A stretch of DNA of 21,365 nt from CAZABS01 sp964483635 (lineage in GTDB: Bacteria; Patescibacteriota; Minisyncoccia; Moranbacterales; UBA1568), in the NCBI GenBank assembly GCA_964483635.1, contig CAZABS010000013.1, forward strand, positions 1-21,365, read 5' to 3'. The number at the start of each line of letters is the position of its first letter. Within the stretch, counting starts at the first letter, position 1. The translations under genes were made by a program, and so were the position numbers. Shown one piece after another: positions 7,443 through 14,614 of the stretch. The notes below the pieces were generated by a model. The model saw nothing but the letters and a program-made list of their open reading frames with translations. It ran no database searches and was not told where the DNA came from.

Positions 7443-7988
7443 ATGACACAGGCGGGAATGTTAGCAGCTTTCGAAGTAGGACTTAGTATTATGCCGCTTC
7501 TCCTCGTTGCTGCGTGGGCGACGATTTACTGGTACGTAGACCGGAGCACTACCCGCAAGTTGGGTCGGCCCGAGGAGATTCCTTCCGGCGTGGTGGCTAT
7601 GAGTGGAGGGGTACAGATCGCCATGCAAAGCGGAGATCCGTTTCAAGCATTGCTTCGCGAAGATGTGCTAATCTCGCCCGAAGAACATCCTCCCCAAGAA
7701 GCACAGCGTCAGATCAGTGGAACTTGCACCGCAGTTGAGGTGCAGGGTGAGAGGGTGCGTTTCACCCTCATGGAGTACCCAGACACCTGGTTTGTGTGCG
7801 AATCAGTTGCGCTGGTGCAGTGCTTCGTATCACACTGCACGTTCTCTCTCCCGTGCCTTCAGCCAGGAGACATGGCGAACATGGCGGTGCTGATTGCGGA
7901 CCAAGATGCTTTCGGTGAAGTAGCCATGGTCGACTGGTGCATGGTTCGTCATCAGAAACCGTTGACCCGCGGAGGTGATCATGAATGA
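7443..7988 (+). CDS. Hypothetical membrane-anchored protein (181 aa)
   Basis: I do not recognise the family. One N-terminal transmembrane helix (about residues 9-31, IMPLLLVAAWATIYWYV) is followed by a basic patch, a linker of about 55 residues, and a beta-rich C-terminal domain from about residue 90 (GTCTAVEVQGERVRFTLMEY, ending in the run after LQPGDMANMAV) that could be a small barrel. That domain has several cysteines (CESVALVQC, SHC, LPC) with no clear metal motif. It is the first of three tightly linked genes: its end overlaps the next start by 8 bases. The region is GC-rich and has a strong SD, unlike its neighbours, which suggests a different origin or expression class. Confidence 0.7.
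   Translation: MTQAGMLAAFEVGLSIMPLLLVAAWATIYWYVDRSTTRKLGRPEEIPSGVVAMSGGVQIAMQSGDPFQALLREDVLISPEEHPPQEAQRQISGTCTAVEVQGERVRFTLMEYPDTWFVCESVALVQCFVSHCTFSLPCLQPGDMANMAVLIADQDAFGEVAMVDWCMVRHQKPLTRGGDHE
7971..7980 (+). promoter_or_regulatory. Near-perfect anti-SD complement GGAGGTGATC
   Basis: GGAGGTGATC ends directly before the ATG at 7981 and matches the complement of the usual bacterial 16S 3' end (GATCACCTCC) over all ten bases. The GGAGG core is 5 bases from the start. It lies inside the end of the upstream gene. Confidence 0.85.
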
Positions 7989-8385
7989 AAACCTCGGGTG
8001 GCTCATGGGCGTCGTGGCGGTAGCACTGACGCTGAGTTGGGGACTGACCGCGCTCGTTGCCCGCCTCCTGAAAGGGAGACTTGGCACGCGCTACTACGCC
8101 CGCTACCAACGAGCCGTTCGCTGGACGCGCATCCTGGGCGGAGTACAGTTGATCCTGGGAACGCTTTGGATTGCACTCCTCCCGGTGTACGGATACTCGA
8201 CGGGCTATACGCATGTCGGTATCCTGGTAACTGTGGCCTTTGCCTGCTGGATGGGAGTTTTTCGCTTCCACTGGCTCGAGCATTTCTTGGCGCGGGCAAC
8301 ACAACGCCGAGAGGAAGCGGCTTTGGAGAATCGAAATACGCCCCCTGAGCGCTTTTATGATGCACAGCGACGACGAGTGCGCTGA
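7981..8385 (+). CDS. Hypothetical small integral membrane protein (134 aa)
   Basis: Family not recognised. Hydrophobic segments at about 5-28 (LGWLMGVVAVALTLSWGL) and 52-100 (ILGGVQLILGTLWIALLP, then HVGILVTVAFACWMGVFRF) give about three transmembrane helices; the remainder is very arginine-rich, including a positively charged tail (RRRVR) expected in the cytoplasm. The ATG at 7981 is chosen over the GTG at 7975 because the SD core occupies 7971-7975. The gene overlaps the previous one by 8 bases and is 16 bases from the next, so the three are almost certainly one operon. It may partner the 7443 product in the membrane; that is inference. Confidence 0.7.
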   Translation: MNENLGWLMGVVAVALTLSWGLTALVARLLKGRLGTRYYARYQRAVRWTRILGGVQLILGTLWIALLPVYGYSTGYTHVGILVTVAFACWMGVFRFHWLEHFLARATQRREEAALENRNTPPERFYDAQRRRVR

Positions 8386-8388
8386 GGG

Positions 8389-8396
8389 AAAGGTGG
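8389..8396 (+). promoter_or_regulatory. SD (AAAGGTGG) deciding the start of the third small gene
   Basis: AAAGGTGG lies 5 bases before the ATG at 8402. The upstream in-frame ATGs at 8357 and 8360 have no purine-rich stretch at a proper distance, so 8402 is the better start. Confidence 0.7.
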
Positions 8397-8401
8397 TCTG
8401 T

Positions 8402-8572
8402 ATGACCGCCAATCCTGAGGGATACCTCGTCTCGATTGCATCCGCTGAGGGGCGAGTGCGGTCAGTGTTTCTCCTGAAGGAACATGTGCCTGACCCCACA
8501 GAAATAGTGGGGCAGCACATCACCATCGTGTACAACAGAGTCGGAATGGTACTTGAAGTGAAATGTAGTTAG
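8402..8572 (+). CDS. Hypothetical small beta-rich protein (56 aa)
   Basis: Family not recognised. The product (MTANPEGYLVSIASAEG..., ending GMVLEVKCS) has alternating hydrophobic residues that suggest five short strands, as in a mini barrel or OB-like fold, with no membrane segment. The same frame stays open upstream, so a 71-residue form from 8357 is possible, but only 8402 has an SD. It follows the previous stop by 16 bases and is the last gene of the GC-rich operon, closed by the terminator at 8594. Its strand pattern loosely recalls the C-terminal domain of the 7443 product; this is only a visual impression. Confidence 0.6.
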   Translation: MTANPEGYLVSIASAEGRVRSVFLLKEHVPDPTEIVGQHITIVYNRVGMVLEVKCS

Positions 8573-8593
8573 CCAAGACTCGACTCGTTTGAG

Positions 8594-8631
8594 CCGCCGG
8601 AGATCGCAGCGTCGATCGAAGGTGGTTTTTT
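8594..8631 (+). terminator. Rho-independent terminator of the GC-rich operon
   Basis: A two-part stem: CCGCC (8594-8598) with GGTGG (8621-8625), and inside it GATCG (8602-8606) with CGATC (8613-8617), followed by six T (8626-8631). It insulates the operon from trmD. Confidence 0.75.
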
Positions 8632-8661
8632 GTTGTTCGATATGCAGAAGAGAGCGAAAAT

Positions 8662-8670
8662 TGCTATACT
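8662..8670 (+). promoter_or_regulatory. Extended -10 promoter of trmD, apparently leaderless
   Basis: TGC followed by TATACT (8665-8670), with only seven bases to the ATG at 8678. The usual start distance puts the first transcribed base at or next to the A of the ATG. No good -35 is seen (best is TATGCA at 8641 with an 18-base spacer). Confidence 0.65.
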
Positions 8671-8677
8671 AAATTCT

Positions 8678-9352
8678 ATGCGTTTTGATATCATTTCTAT
8701 CTTTCCAGAGAGCTTTGAGAGCTATTTTAACGCTTCTATTTTGAAACGTGCGCAACAAACTGGGTTGATTCAATGTGTCACCCATGAGCTTCGCGATTTT
8801 GCACATGATAAACACCAGACAACAGATGACACACCGTATGGTGGTGGACCCGGTATGGTCATGAAGATCGAACCGATTGCTCGTGCGGTGCAAACCATTC
8901 AGGCAAATGAGCAGACGCTGAAGACTCGCAGAATTCTTTTATCTGCGAAAGGAAAACTTTTCACGCAAAAAGATGCGCAGCGCTTGGTAAGCTACGACCG
9001 GCTTATTCTTATTTGTGGGAGGTATGAGGGAGTGGATGAACGAGTGGTGACGCATGTCGTCGATGAAGAAATTTCTATTGGAGCGTATGTGCTTACGGGA
9101 GGGGAGCTGCCCGCGATGGTGCTCGTGGATAGCATTGCTCGTCTCGTGCCGGGCGTGCTTGGAAATAGTGAGAGCGCATCGAGCGAATCATATTCTGATG
9201 GGCGCACGCTCGAGTATCCCCAGTATACGAAACCCGAAACGTATGAGGGCTGGAGTGTTCCGCCTGTGCTCCTCTCTGGGAATCATCAAGATATAGCCAA
9301 TTGGCGCGAATCTGAAGCACAAAAGACAACAGAAAAAAACTCATCTGAGTAG
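8678..9352 (+). CDS. trmD: tRNA (guanine-N1-)-methyltransferase
   Basis: Methylates N1 of G37 next to the anticodon using S-adenosylmethionine, preventing +1 frameshifts. The 224-residue protein shows the trefoil-knot SPOUT signatures: MRFDIISIFPESF at the start, DDTPYGGGPGMVMK, LICGRYEGVDERV, the SAM-binding segment SIGAYVLTGGELPA, and YPQYTKP. The start at 8678 fits the family's N terminus; the open frame reaches back to 8630 but would run through the promoter. It is not in the common rpsP-rimM-trmD-rplS order here; instead ftsW begins two bases after its stop. Only an extended -10 lies in front, suggesting a leaderless message. Confidence 0.97.
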   Translation: MRFDIISIFPESFESYFNASILKRAQQTGLIQCVTHELRDFAHDKHQTTDDTPYGGGPGMVMKIEPIARAVQTIQANEQTLKTRRILLSAKGKLFTQKDAQRLVSYDRLILICGRYEGVDERVVTHVVDEEISIGAYVLTGGELPAMVLVDSIARLVPGVLGNSESASSESYSDGRTLEYPQYTKPETYEGWSVPPVLLSGNHQDIANWRESEAQKTTEKNSSE

Positions 9353-9354
9353 GT

Positions 9355-10473
9355 ATGTGGGACAAGAGTACGAAAGGAATAGCTAGCGATCGTTTAACGA
9401 AACTCATTGTTTTTGTCCTGATTGGGATTGGACTCATGATGATAGCCTCGGCTGGCGTCTCATATGCCAATGTTCGTTTCGGCGACGAGTATTATTTTTT
9501 TAAACAACAACTTTTGGGACTTGGAGTTGGACTCGCACTTCTTTTTTTAACTGAGCATATTCACTATGCAACCTGGAAAAAACTCGTCATACCTATTTTC
9601 CTCTGTGCACTGGTTTTTCTGATCTTGGTGTTCATTCCCGGTATTGGCACGACGGTTTATGGAGCGGCTCGGTGGATAGAACTTGGACCCATTTCTTTTC
9701 AACCTTCGGAAGTCATGAAACTTGCTATTGTTTTGTATTTGGCGGCATGGCTTTCTCGGAAGGGCGAAACAAAAACTCGAGATTTTTACGAGGGATTTGT
9801 TCCCTTCCTCTTCATATTAGCTTTGGTTGGGTTTTTGATATTAAAGCAACCAGATACCGGAACTCTTGGATTGATATTTCTCGTTTCACTCTCAATTTTT
9901 TATGCTTCTGGCGCCAATCTCCGACATATTGCAGGCCTCGTTGTTGGCGGTTTCGGTCTACTCGCTCTGTTGATTAAGATAGCCCCATATCGACTTCAGC
10001 GTTTTTTGGTTTTTTTGAATCCCGATCATGATCCTTTGGGAGCTGGCTACCAAGTAACGCAAGCGCTCATTGCTATCGGATCGGGAGGGATTTTTGGAGT
10101 TGGTCTCGGGCAAAGTCGACAGAAGTTTAATTATCTCCCTGAGCCCGTCACGGATTCAATTTTTGCCGTGCTCTCTGAAGAGACAGGACTTCTTGGTGGA
10201 ACTATTGTTCTGCTTCTCTTTCTTGGATTTGCCTGGCGAGGTTTGTATATTGCTCAGAAAGCCCCTGATGATTTTGGCCGACTCCTCGCGGTGGGGATTG
10301 TTGCGTGGGTCGTGCTACAGGCCTTCATTAATATGGCAGCGATCAGCGGTCTGATCCCGCTTACTGGAATTCCACTTCCGTTTATTAGTTTTGGCGGAAC
10401 GTCGCTGGCGGTGCTCATGGCGGCTCTTGGCATCTTGCTGAACATCTCGCGGCACTCTAGACTAGAGAAGTAA
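9355..10473 (+). CDS. ftsW: SEDS peptidoglycan polymerase (FtsW, less likely RodA)
   Basis: Polymerises lipid II into glycan strands at the division site together with a class B PBP. The 372-residue polytopic protein has about ten hydrophobic segments and SEDS motifs: GAARWIELGPISFQPSEVMKLA, KQPDTGTLG with the conserved Asp, the extracellular QVTQALIAIGSGGIFGVGLGQSRQKFNYLPEPVTDSIFAV region (split here by no gaps), and the C-terminal FISFGGTS. Names FtsW and RodA cannot be separated by motifs alone; I choose FtsW because murG, murC and murB follow directly as in division/cell-wall clusters. The start is two bases after the trmD stop; no SD. Confidence 0.9.
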   Translation: MWDKSTKGIASDRLTKLIVFVLIGIGLMMIASAGVSYANVRFGDEYYFFKQQLLGLGVGLALLFLTEHIHYATWKKLVIPIFLCALVFLILVFIPGIGTTVYGAARWIELGPISFQPSEVMKLAIVLYLAAWLSRKGETKTRDFYEGFVPFLFILALVGFLILKQPDTGTLGLIFLVSLSIFYASGANLRHIAGLVVGGFGLLALLIKIAPYRLQRFLVFLNPDHDPLGAGYQVTQALIAIGSGGIFGVGLGQSRQKFNYLPEPVTDSIFAVLSEETGLLGGTIVLLLFLGFAWRGLYIAQKAPDDFGRLLAVGIVAWVVLQAFINMAAISGLIPLTGIPLPFISFGGTSLAVLMAALGILLNISRHSRLEK

Positions 10474-10487
10474 TCAAAAGTACCCCT

Positions 10488-11609
10488 ATGTCACGAAGAA
10501 TTGTTTTCACTGGCGGACTTTCAGGCGGGCATACGTTTCCGTTAATTGCCGTGGCTCGCGCACTCAAGGATCTCTCAAAAGGAGAAAGTGATATCGAGTT
10601 TCTTTTTATTGGTTCGCGTGGAGTTTTCGAAGAAGCAGCGATGCAGCAAGAGGGTATTCCCATGAAATATATTTGGATAGCAAAATGGCGACGCTATTTT
10701 TCGTTTCTCAATTTTCTCGATATTTTTAAGTTCCCTATTGCGTGTCTCCAAGCATTGTGGCATTTGTTTTTGTTTATGCCCGATGTTGTTTTTGCTAAAG
10801 GCGGTGCCGTGTCGGTGCCGGTGGTATTGGCGGCTTGGGTATTTCGTATTCCCGTGATGCTCCACGACTCTGATGCAGTAGCGGGACGAGCCAATCGTAT
10901 GACAGCGCGTTTCGCAAAGCGTATTGCTATTGCGTATGAATATGCACGTCAATTTTTCCCTACGGATAAAGTGGTGGTGACGGGGAATCCCGTACGTGGA
11001 GAAATTCTGGAGGGGAGTCCAGATCGCGCGAGAACTGTCCATGCGCTCAGGTCAGATCTTCCGGTACTCCTGGTAGTTGGGGGAAGTTTGGGTGCACGAA
11101 CCTTGAACGATGCCCTGAGCCGGATACTTCCCGAATTACTCGCGAAGCATATTCAAGTGATTCATATCACGGGAGCCAAAAATCTTGATCGAGCCGTCGA
11201 AGCGGCAGGAAAACAGGGTATTAAGGCTGGGTATGATGGGTACTACGCGATCCCTTTTCTACAGGGGAGGGACTTTGCGGATTGTTTGGCAGTTGCAGAT
11301 CTTGTGCTTTCGCGCGCGGGTGCGGGCTCTATTGCGGAGCTGGCAGCACTTAAAAAACCAACGATTCTTGTCCCACTGGCCACCGCTGCGAATGATGAAC
11401 AACGTATGAACGCCTATGAAGTTGCAGAAAATGGTGGAGCTATTGTTATTGAGGAACAAAACCTCGGAGAGCATCTCTTGTTTGAGAAAATTCTTGAACT
11501 GTTGACTTCACAGGAAGTGCGCCAATCAATGAGCGAAAAGATACATATGTTTTATCGCGGCGATGCGGCACAGGTAATAGCTCGAGGTATAATTACTCTC
11601 TTGCGATGA
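10488..11609 (+). CDS. murG: UDP-GlcNAc:lipid I N-acetylglucosaminyltransferase
   Basis: Adds GlcNAc from UDP-GlcNAc to lipid I at the inner membrane face, forming lipid II. The 373-residue GT-B protein has the N-terminal glycine loop as GGLSGGHTFP (canonical form GGGTGGH, so G to L and T to S changes), a membrane-facing hydrophobic patch around FFSFLNFLDIFKF-like residues (about 65-90), the second glycine loop VVGGSLGARTLND, and the donor-site LSRAGAGSIAEL. It starts 14 bases after ftsW with ACCCCT directly before the ATG and no SD. Its TGA overlaps the murC start (ATGA). Confidence 0.95.
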   Translation: MSRRIVFTGGLSGGHTFPLIAVARALKDLSKGESDIEFLFIGSRGVFEEAAMQQEGIPMKYIWIAKWRRYFSFLNFLDIFKFPIACLQALWHLFLFMPDVVFAKGGAVSVPVVLAAWVFRIPVMLHDSDAVAGRANRMTARFAKRIAIAYEYARQFFPTDKVVVTGNPVRGEILEGSPDRARTVHALRSDLPVLLVVGGSLGARTLNDALSRILPELLAKHIQVIHITGAKNLDRAVEAAGKQGIKAGYDGYYAIPFLQGRDFADCLAVADLVLSRAGAGSIAELAALKKPTILVPLATAANDEQRMNAYEVAENGGAIVIEEQNLGEHLLFEKILELLTSQEVRQSMSEKIHMFYRGDAAQVIARGIITLLR

Positions 11610-13015
11610 TGCGACTTTTTGAAGCAAAAAAAATCCATTGTATCGGTATCAAGGGCGCAGGAATGACAGCCTTGGCTGAACTGCTTACAAAAAACGGCGT
11701 AACCGTGACAGGCTCAGACACCTCGGAAATTTTTTTTACGGATGCCATCTTGCGCGGACTCCGCATTCAAGTCAAAGAAAGTTTTACTCCAGAAAATATT
11801 CCCACGGATTGTGAGGTGATCGTGTATTCGACCGCGTATTCACCAGAGAGAAATTCTGAGCTCCAGGCAGCTTTTGCAGGTGGGCGTACGGTAATGAGTT
11901 ATCCTGAAGCGCTCGGGCTACTAACACAAGAAAAACTCTCGGTTGCGGTATGTGGAACACATGGGAAAACTACCACGAGTGCCCTTTTGGCACATACCCT
12001 CAAAGAACTCGGTCTCGATCCGAGCGCCATTATCGGAAGCCAAATTACGAATTGGGGAGGCAATGCCTTGGCTGGGGAAGGGAAATTTTTTGTGCTTGAG
12101 GCGGATGAATATCAAAATAAACTCCGTTTTTATCATCCTCTTGGTGTTATTTTGACGAGTGTAGATTGGGATCATCCAGATTTTTTCCCGACGGTGACGG
12201 AATATCAGCGCGTTTTTGAAGAATTTGTTGCACGTATTCCGCGGCATGGATTTCTCGTGGCATGTGATGAGAGTGCGGCGGTACGATTGGTTGCTCAACA
12301 GACAAAAGCTTCCAAAATCCTGTACGGTTTTCATGAAGAAAGCGATGTTCGCATCATGGAGTATATGTCCATTGATCCAGAATCCGTCGAAGGTGCGTCA
12401 GGATTTTTGCAGCGGTTCTCGCTTACGATTCAAAATCAAACCTACGGACCATTGTATCTTCGTCTCTCTGGGCGACACAATGCGCTCAATGCAGCAGCGG
12501 TTGTTTCGGTGCTTTGGCAGTTAAACTTGTTAACCGATGACGTGTCCAAAGCGTTAGAAACATTTCGAGGAACGAAGCGACGATTCGAAAAGATTGGAGC
12601 ATATCGTGGCGCACTGGTCTATGATGACTACGCGCATCATCCAGATGAAGTGAGAGCGACGCTCAGTGCCTTTCGTGAACTCTATCCGAAGCGAAAACTC
12701 AAGGTGATTTTTCATCCTCATACCTTCACGCGAACGAAAGCGTTATTCGAAGAATTTACTACTGCGTTTGAAGCTGCAGATGAGGTGACTCTCCTTGATA
12801 TTTATGGAAGCGCGCGGGAGGCTCAGGGCGGTGTTTCTTCGGAAAAACTCGTAGAAGCCATCAACCGATATACGCCTGGGAAGGCTTTTTATGCCCACGA
12901 TCGCGCTCTGCTTATGAAACGGCTTCGTGAATCAATTGGGAAAGATGATCTCTGTGTCACCATGGGGGCAGGAGATGTGTGGCAACTTGGTGAGGCGTTG
13001 GTTCATAAAACATAA
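11606..13015 (+). CDS. murC: UDP-N-acetylmuramate--L-alanine ligase
   Basis: ATP-dependent cytoplasmic addition of the first amino acid, usually L-Ala, to UDP-MurNAc. The 469-residue protein shows the Mur ligase order: N-terminal Rossmann domain (CIGIKGAGMTALAELL), P-loop GTHGKTTTSAL, LEADEYQNK and SVDWDHPDFFP in the central domain, GRHNALNAAA, and DDYAHHPDEVRAT with HPHTFTRTK in the C-terminal domain. Start is ATG 11606 or the adjacent ATG 11609; the first overlaps the murG stop by four bases, which supports coupling. A TATAAT hexamer at 11588 is present but has no partner -35. Confidence 0.96.
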   Translation: MMRLFEAKKIHCIGIKGAGMTALAELLTKNGVTVTGSDTSEIFFTDAILRGLRIQVKESFTPENIPTDCEVIVYSTAYSPERNSELQAAFAGGRTVMSYPEALGLLTQEKLSVAVCGTHGKTTTSALLAHTLKELGLDPSAIIGSQITNWGGNALAGEGKFFVLEADEYQNKLRFYHPLGVILTSVDWDHPDFFPTVTEYQRVFEEFVARIPRHGFLVACDESAAVRLVAQQTKASKILYGFHEESDVRIMEYMSIDPESVEGASGFLQRFSLTIQNQTYGPLYLRLSGRHNALNAAAVVSVLWQLNLLTDDVSKALETFRGTKRRFEKIGAYRGALVYDDYAHHPDEVRATLSAFRELYPKRKLKVIFHPHTFTRTKALFEEFTTAFEAADEVTLLDIYGSAREAQGGVSSEKLVEAINRYTPGKAFYAHDRALLMKRLRESIGKDDLCVTMGAGDVWQLGEALVHKT

Positions 13016-13026
13016 ACTGAGACCCT

Positions 13027-13956
13027 ATGCTCCACATGAAGCGTCATGTTTCGCTCGCAGAGTTTTCCACCTTTCAGATTGGTGGACCGGCAGATTTTTT
13101 TGTGGAGATTGAAACGGGCGGTGAGCTCATTGAGGCGTTGGAGTATGCCAAAGAAAATGAGCTTCGAACCTTTGTTTTTTCTGGTGGAAGTAATTTACTG
13201 ATTGCTGATCAGGGTTTTCGCGGACTCGTTATCCGGATCGGCGGGAAATCGGCTCGGGTTGTTGGTGAGCAAATTTTTGCAGCAGCTGGTGTTTCGCTCG
13301 CGACCATTGTAGATCTGGCTCTTGAGAATGGGCTTCAGGGAATAGAACAATTAGCGGGTATTCCCGGTTCTCTGGGCGGAGCTATTCGAGGGAATGCTGG
13401 AGCGTTTGGTGCTGAAATAGGGAATAGTGTGACGTCGGTAAAATGTTACGATCGGAAAGCATCACATCTCCTTGAATTGAATCAAGCAAACTGTCGCTTT
13501 GGATATCGCATGAGCATTTTTAAAACACGCCCAGAGCTCGTCATCTTATCAGCAACCCTGACACTTCGGGATGGCGATCGGGATATGCTACAAACAATAG
13601 CACGCGAAACAGTAGTGAAGCGGGAAGCCAAACATTCACAGAAAGCCCGCTGCGCCGGATCATTTTTTATGAATCCGGTTGTAAATGATGAGCGTCTTCG
13701 GGCAGAATTTGTGAAAGATACTGGAGTAGCTCCGAAAGATGACAAACTTCCGGCTGGTTGGCTCATTGATCATGTCGGCCTTCGAGGCAAGAAAATTGGT
13801 GGGGCTATGGTGAGTGAACAACACCCGAACTATTTTGTGAATTGCGGAAATGCGAAGGCAGACGAAGTGGTGATGCTGGCAAGTCTCGTCAAACAACGGG
13901 TGCGCACTGAACTTGGTGTGCAACTGAAAGAAGAGGTTCAATTTGTGGGTTTTTAG
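13027..13956 (+). CDS. murB: UDP-N-acetylenolpyruvoylglucosamine reductase
   Basis: FAD/NADPH enzyme that reduces UDP-GlcNAc-enolpyruvate to UDP-MurNAc, the step before MurC. The 309-residue length matches the shorter type II MurB. FAD-binding motifs are visible: TFQIGGPADFF, FVFSGGSNLLI, LAGIPGSLGGAIRGNAGAFG. The catalytic serine lies in CAGSFFMNP, and the late AGWLIDHVGLRGKKIGGAMVSEQH motif (one continuous region near residues 239-260) is intact. It follows murC by 11 bases with ACCCT touching the ATG and no SD. It is the last gene of the trmD-ftsW-mur run. Confidence 0.96.
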   Translation: MLHMKRHVSLAEFSTFQIGGPADFFVEIETGGELIEALEYAKENELRTFVFSGGSNLLIADQGFRGLVIRIGGKSARVVGEQIFAAAGVSLATIVDLALENGLQGIEQLAGIPGSLGGAIRGNAGAFGAEIGNSVTSVKCYDRKASHLLELNQANCRFGYRMSIFKTRPELVILSATLTLRDGDRDMLQTIARETVVKREAKHSQKARCAGSFFMNPVVNDERLRAEFVKDTGVAPKDDKLPAGWLIDHVGLRGKKIGGAMVSEQHPNYFVNCGNAKADEVVMLASLVKQRVRTELGVQLKEEVQFVGF

Positions 13957-14025
13957 GGTACTTTATAAAAAGAAGATCTGCTTACTTCTCAAGAATTGCG
14001 TTCGGTTTCTCTTTTCAACACGAAA

Positions 14026-14030
14026 AAGGA
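14026..14030 (+). promoter_or_regulatory. SD (AAGGA) deciding the zinc-finger gene start
   Basis: AAGGA within an A-rich stretch lies 8 bases before the ATG at 14039 and only 2 bases before the ATG at 14033, favouring 14039. Confidence 0.55.
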
Positions 14031-14038
14031 AAATGCTC

Positions 14039-14236
14039 ATGACTGAAAATAGACTCCCGAAGTGTTGCATTTGTCAAAAACCGTACTCAAGGGATGATGC
14101 CTACTGGTTTGGGAGTATCCCCTTGTGTTCGTCGGACTGTCGCGATCGTGCCAGTAAGCGGCCAGATCTACAGCTACAGGGACAGCAGGCAGATGAACCA
14201 TGTGCCTGGCAGTCATCAAGTGCTCAGATGCATTAA
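14039..14236 (+). CDS. Small treble-clef-type zinc-binding protein (65 aa)
   Basis: A 65-residue protein with a CCIC knuckle (a CxxC) near residue 9 and PLCSSDCRDRA (CxxxC) about 20 residues later. This spacing recalls small treble-clef fingers such as YacG or the FCS finger, where one Zn is held by four Cys; the family assignment is not secure. The C-terminal third is Gln/Ser-rich and probably disordered. The frame is open upstream to 13943 but would overlap murB and has no better start. Like the 7443 block, it is GC-rich with an SD and its own terminator. Function unknown; DNA-, RNA- or protein-binding is possible. Confidence 0.65.
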   Translation: MTENRLPKCCICQKPYSRDDAYWFGSIPLCSSDCRDRASKRPDLQLQGQQADEPCAWQSSSAQMH

Positions 14237-14269
14237 GCGGATGGTATGCTTACCGTTCCGATGGTGCTT

Positions 14270-14316
14270 GGCGGCGGTTGAGGAAAATTCTCACTGCCGC
14301 CTTTCGTTATGTTTGA
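14270..14316 (+). terminator. Terminator after the zinc-finger gene
   Basis: A GC-rich stem of about 12 bp with one bulged base pairs 14270-14282 with 14290-14301; the loop is seven bases. A T-rich but interrupted tail (TTTCGTTATGTTT) follows. Confidence 0.7.
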
Positions 14317-14326
14317 TGTTTCAATG

Positions 14327-14335
14327 TGTTATACT
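14327..14335 (+). promoter_or_regulatory. Extended -10 promoter, apparently leaderless, for the 14342 gene
   Basis: TGT then TATACT (14330-14335), six bases before the ATG at 14342. There is no SD and no convincing -35. It is the same arrangement as at trmD and the MTH1-like Nudix gene. Confidence 0.6.
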
Positions 14336-14341
14336 CAGACT

Positions 14342-14545
14342 ATGGAACCAGAACTCGTACACCAATTTGAAGAGCAATCAAAAAAACTCGAGGATATTTA
14401 TGTATCAGTTGAAAAAACTCGCAGGTATTTTTTTTGGACGTTGGTAGCACAACTTGCGTTTTTCCTCGTCCCACTGATTCTTCTTATGATTGCTATTCCG
14501 TTTCTTCTTTCTAGTCTCGGAACAGCCTATAGTGGCTTAATTTAG
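14342..14545 (+). CDS. Small two-helix membrane protein (67 aa)
   Basis: A 67-residue protein: a charged amphipathic N-terminal helix (about 1-28, EEQSKKLEDIYVSVEKTRR) followed by two hydrophobic segments (about 29-47 and 48-62) rich in Phe, Leu and Ile. Proteins of this look occur in Patescibacteria as hypothetical membrane proteins; no function is known to me. I use ATG 14342 rather than 14309 because the promoter's -10 occupies 14330-14335 and the charged helix makes a natural N terminus. It stands alone between two intergenic regions and is probably monocistronic, although no clear terminator follows. Confidence 0.75.
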   Translation: MEPELVHQFEEQSKKLEDIYVSVEKTRRYFFWTLVAQLAFFLVPLILLMIAIPFLLSSLGTAYSGLI

Positions 14546-14577
14546 CCATAATTGGTTCTGGTGATTTTCTGTATATG

Positions 14578-14586
14578 TGGTATGAT
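14578..14586 (+). promoter_or_regulatory. Extended -10 promoter of raiA
   Basis: TGG followed by TATGAT (14581-14586), 28 bases before the raiA ATG. No good -35 is seen at the expected spacing. Confidence 0.5.
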
Positions 14587-14614
14587 GGGGAAGTAAACGA
14601 CTCATATCACCCTT

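Noticed and set aside
7768..8535. 255-residue open frame on the minus strand across the GC-rich cassette
   Set aside because: It is antisense to three linked plus-strand genes with strong SDs, has low-complexity Arg/Ser/Pro content and no SD or motif; long antisense frames are expected in GC-rich coding DNA.
11588..11593. Perfect TATAAT hexamer 12 bases before murC
   Set aside because: It lies within murG, has no TTGACA-like partner at 16-18 bases and no extended TG, so it is probably a coding coincidence.
13964..13971. TATAAA-like -10 after murB for the zinc-finger gene
   Set aside because: The best upstream -35 (TTGTGG) would be only about 15 bases away and lies in murB; not convincing.
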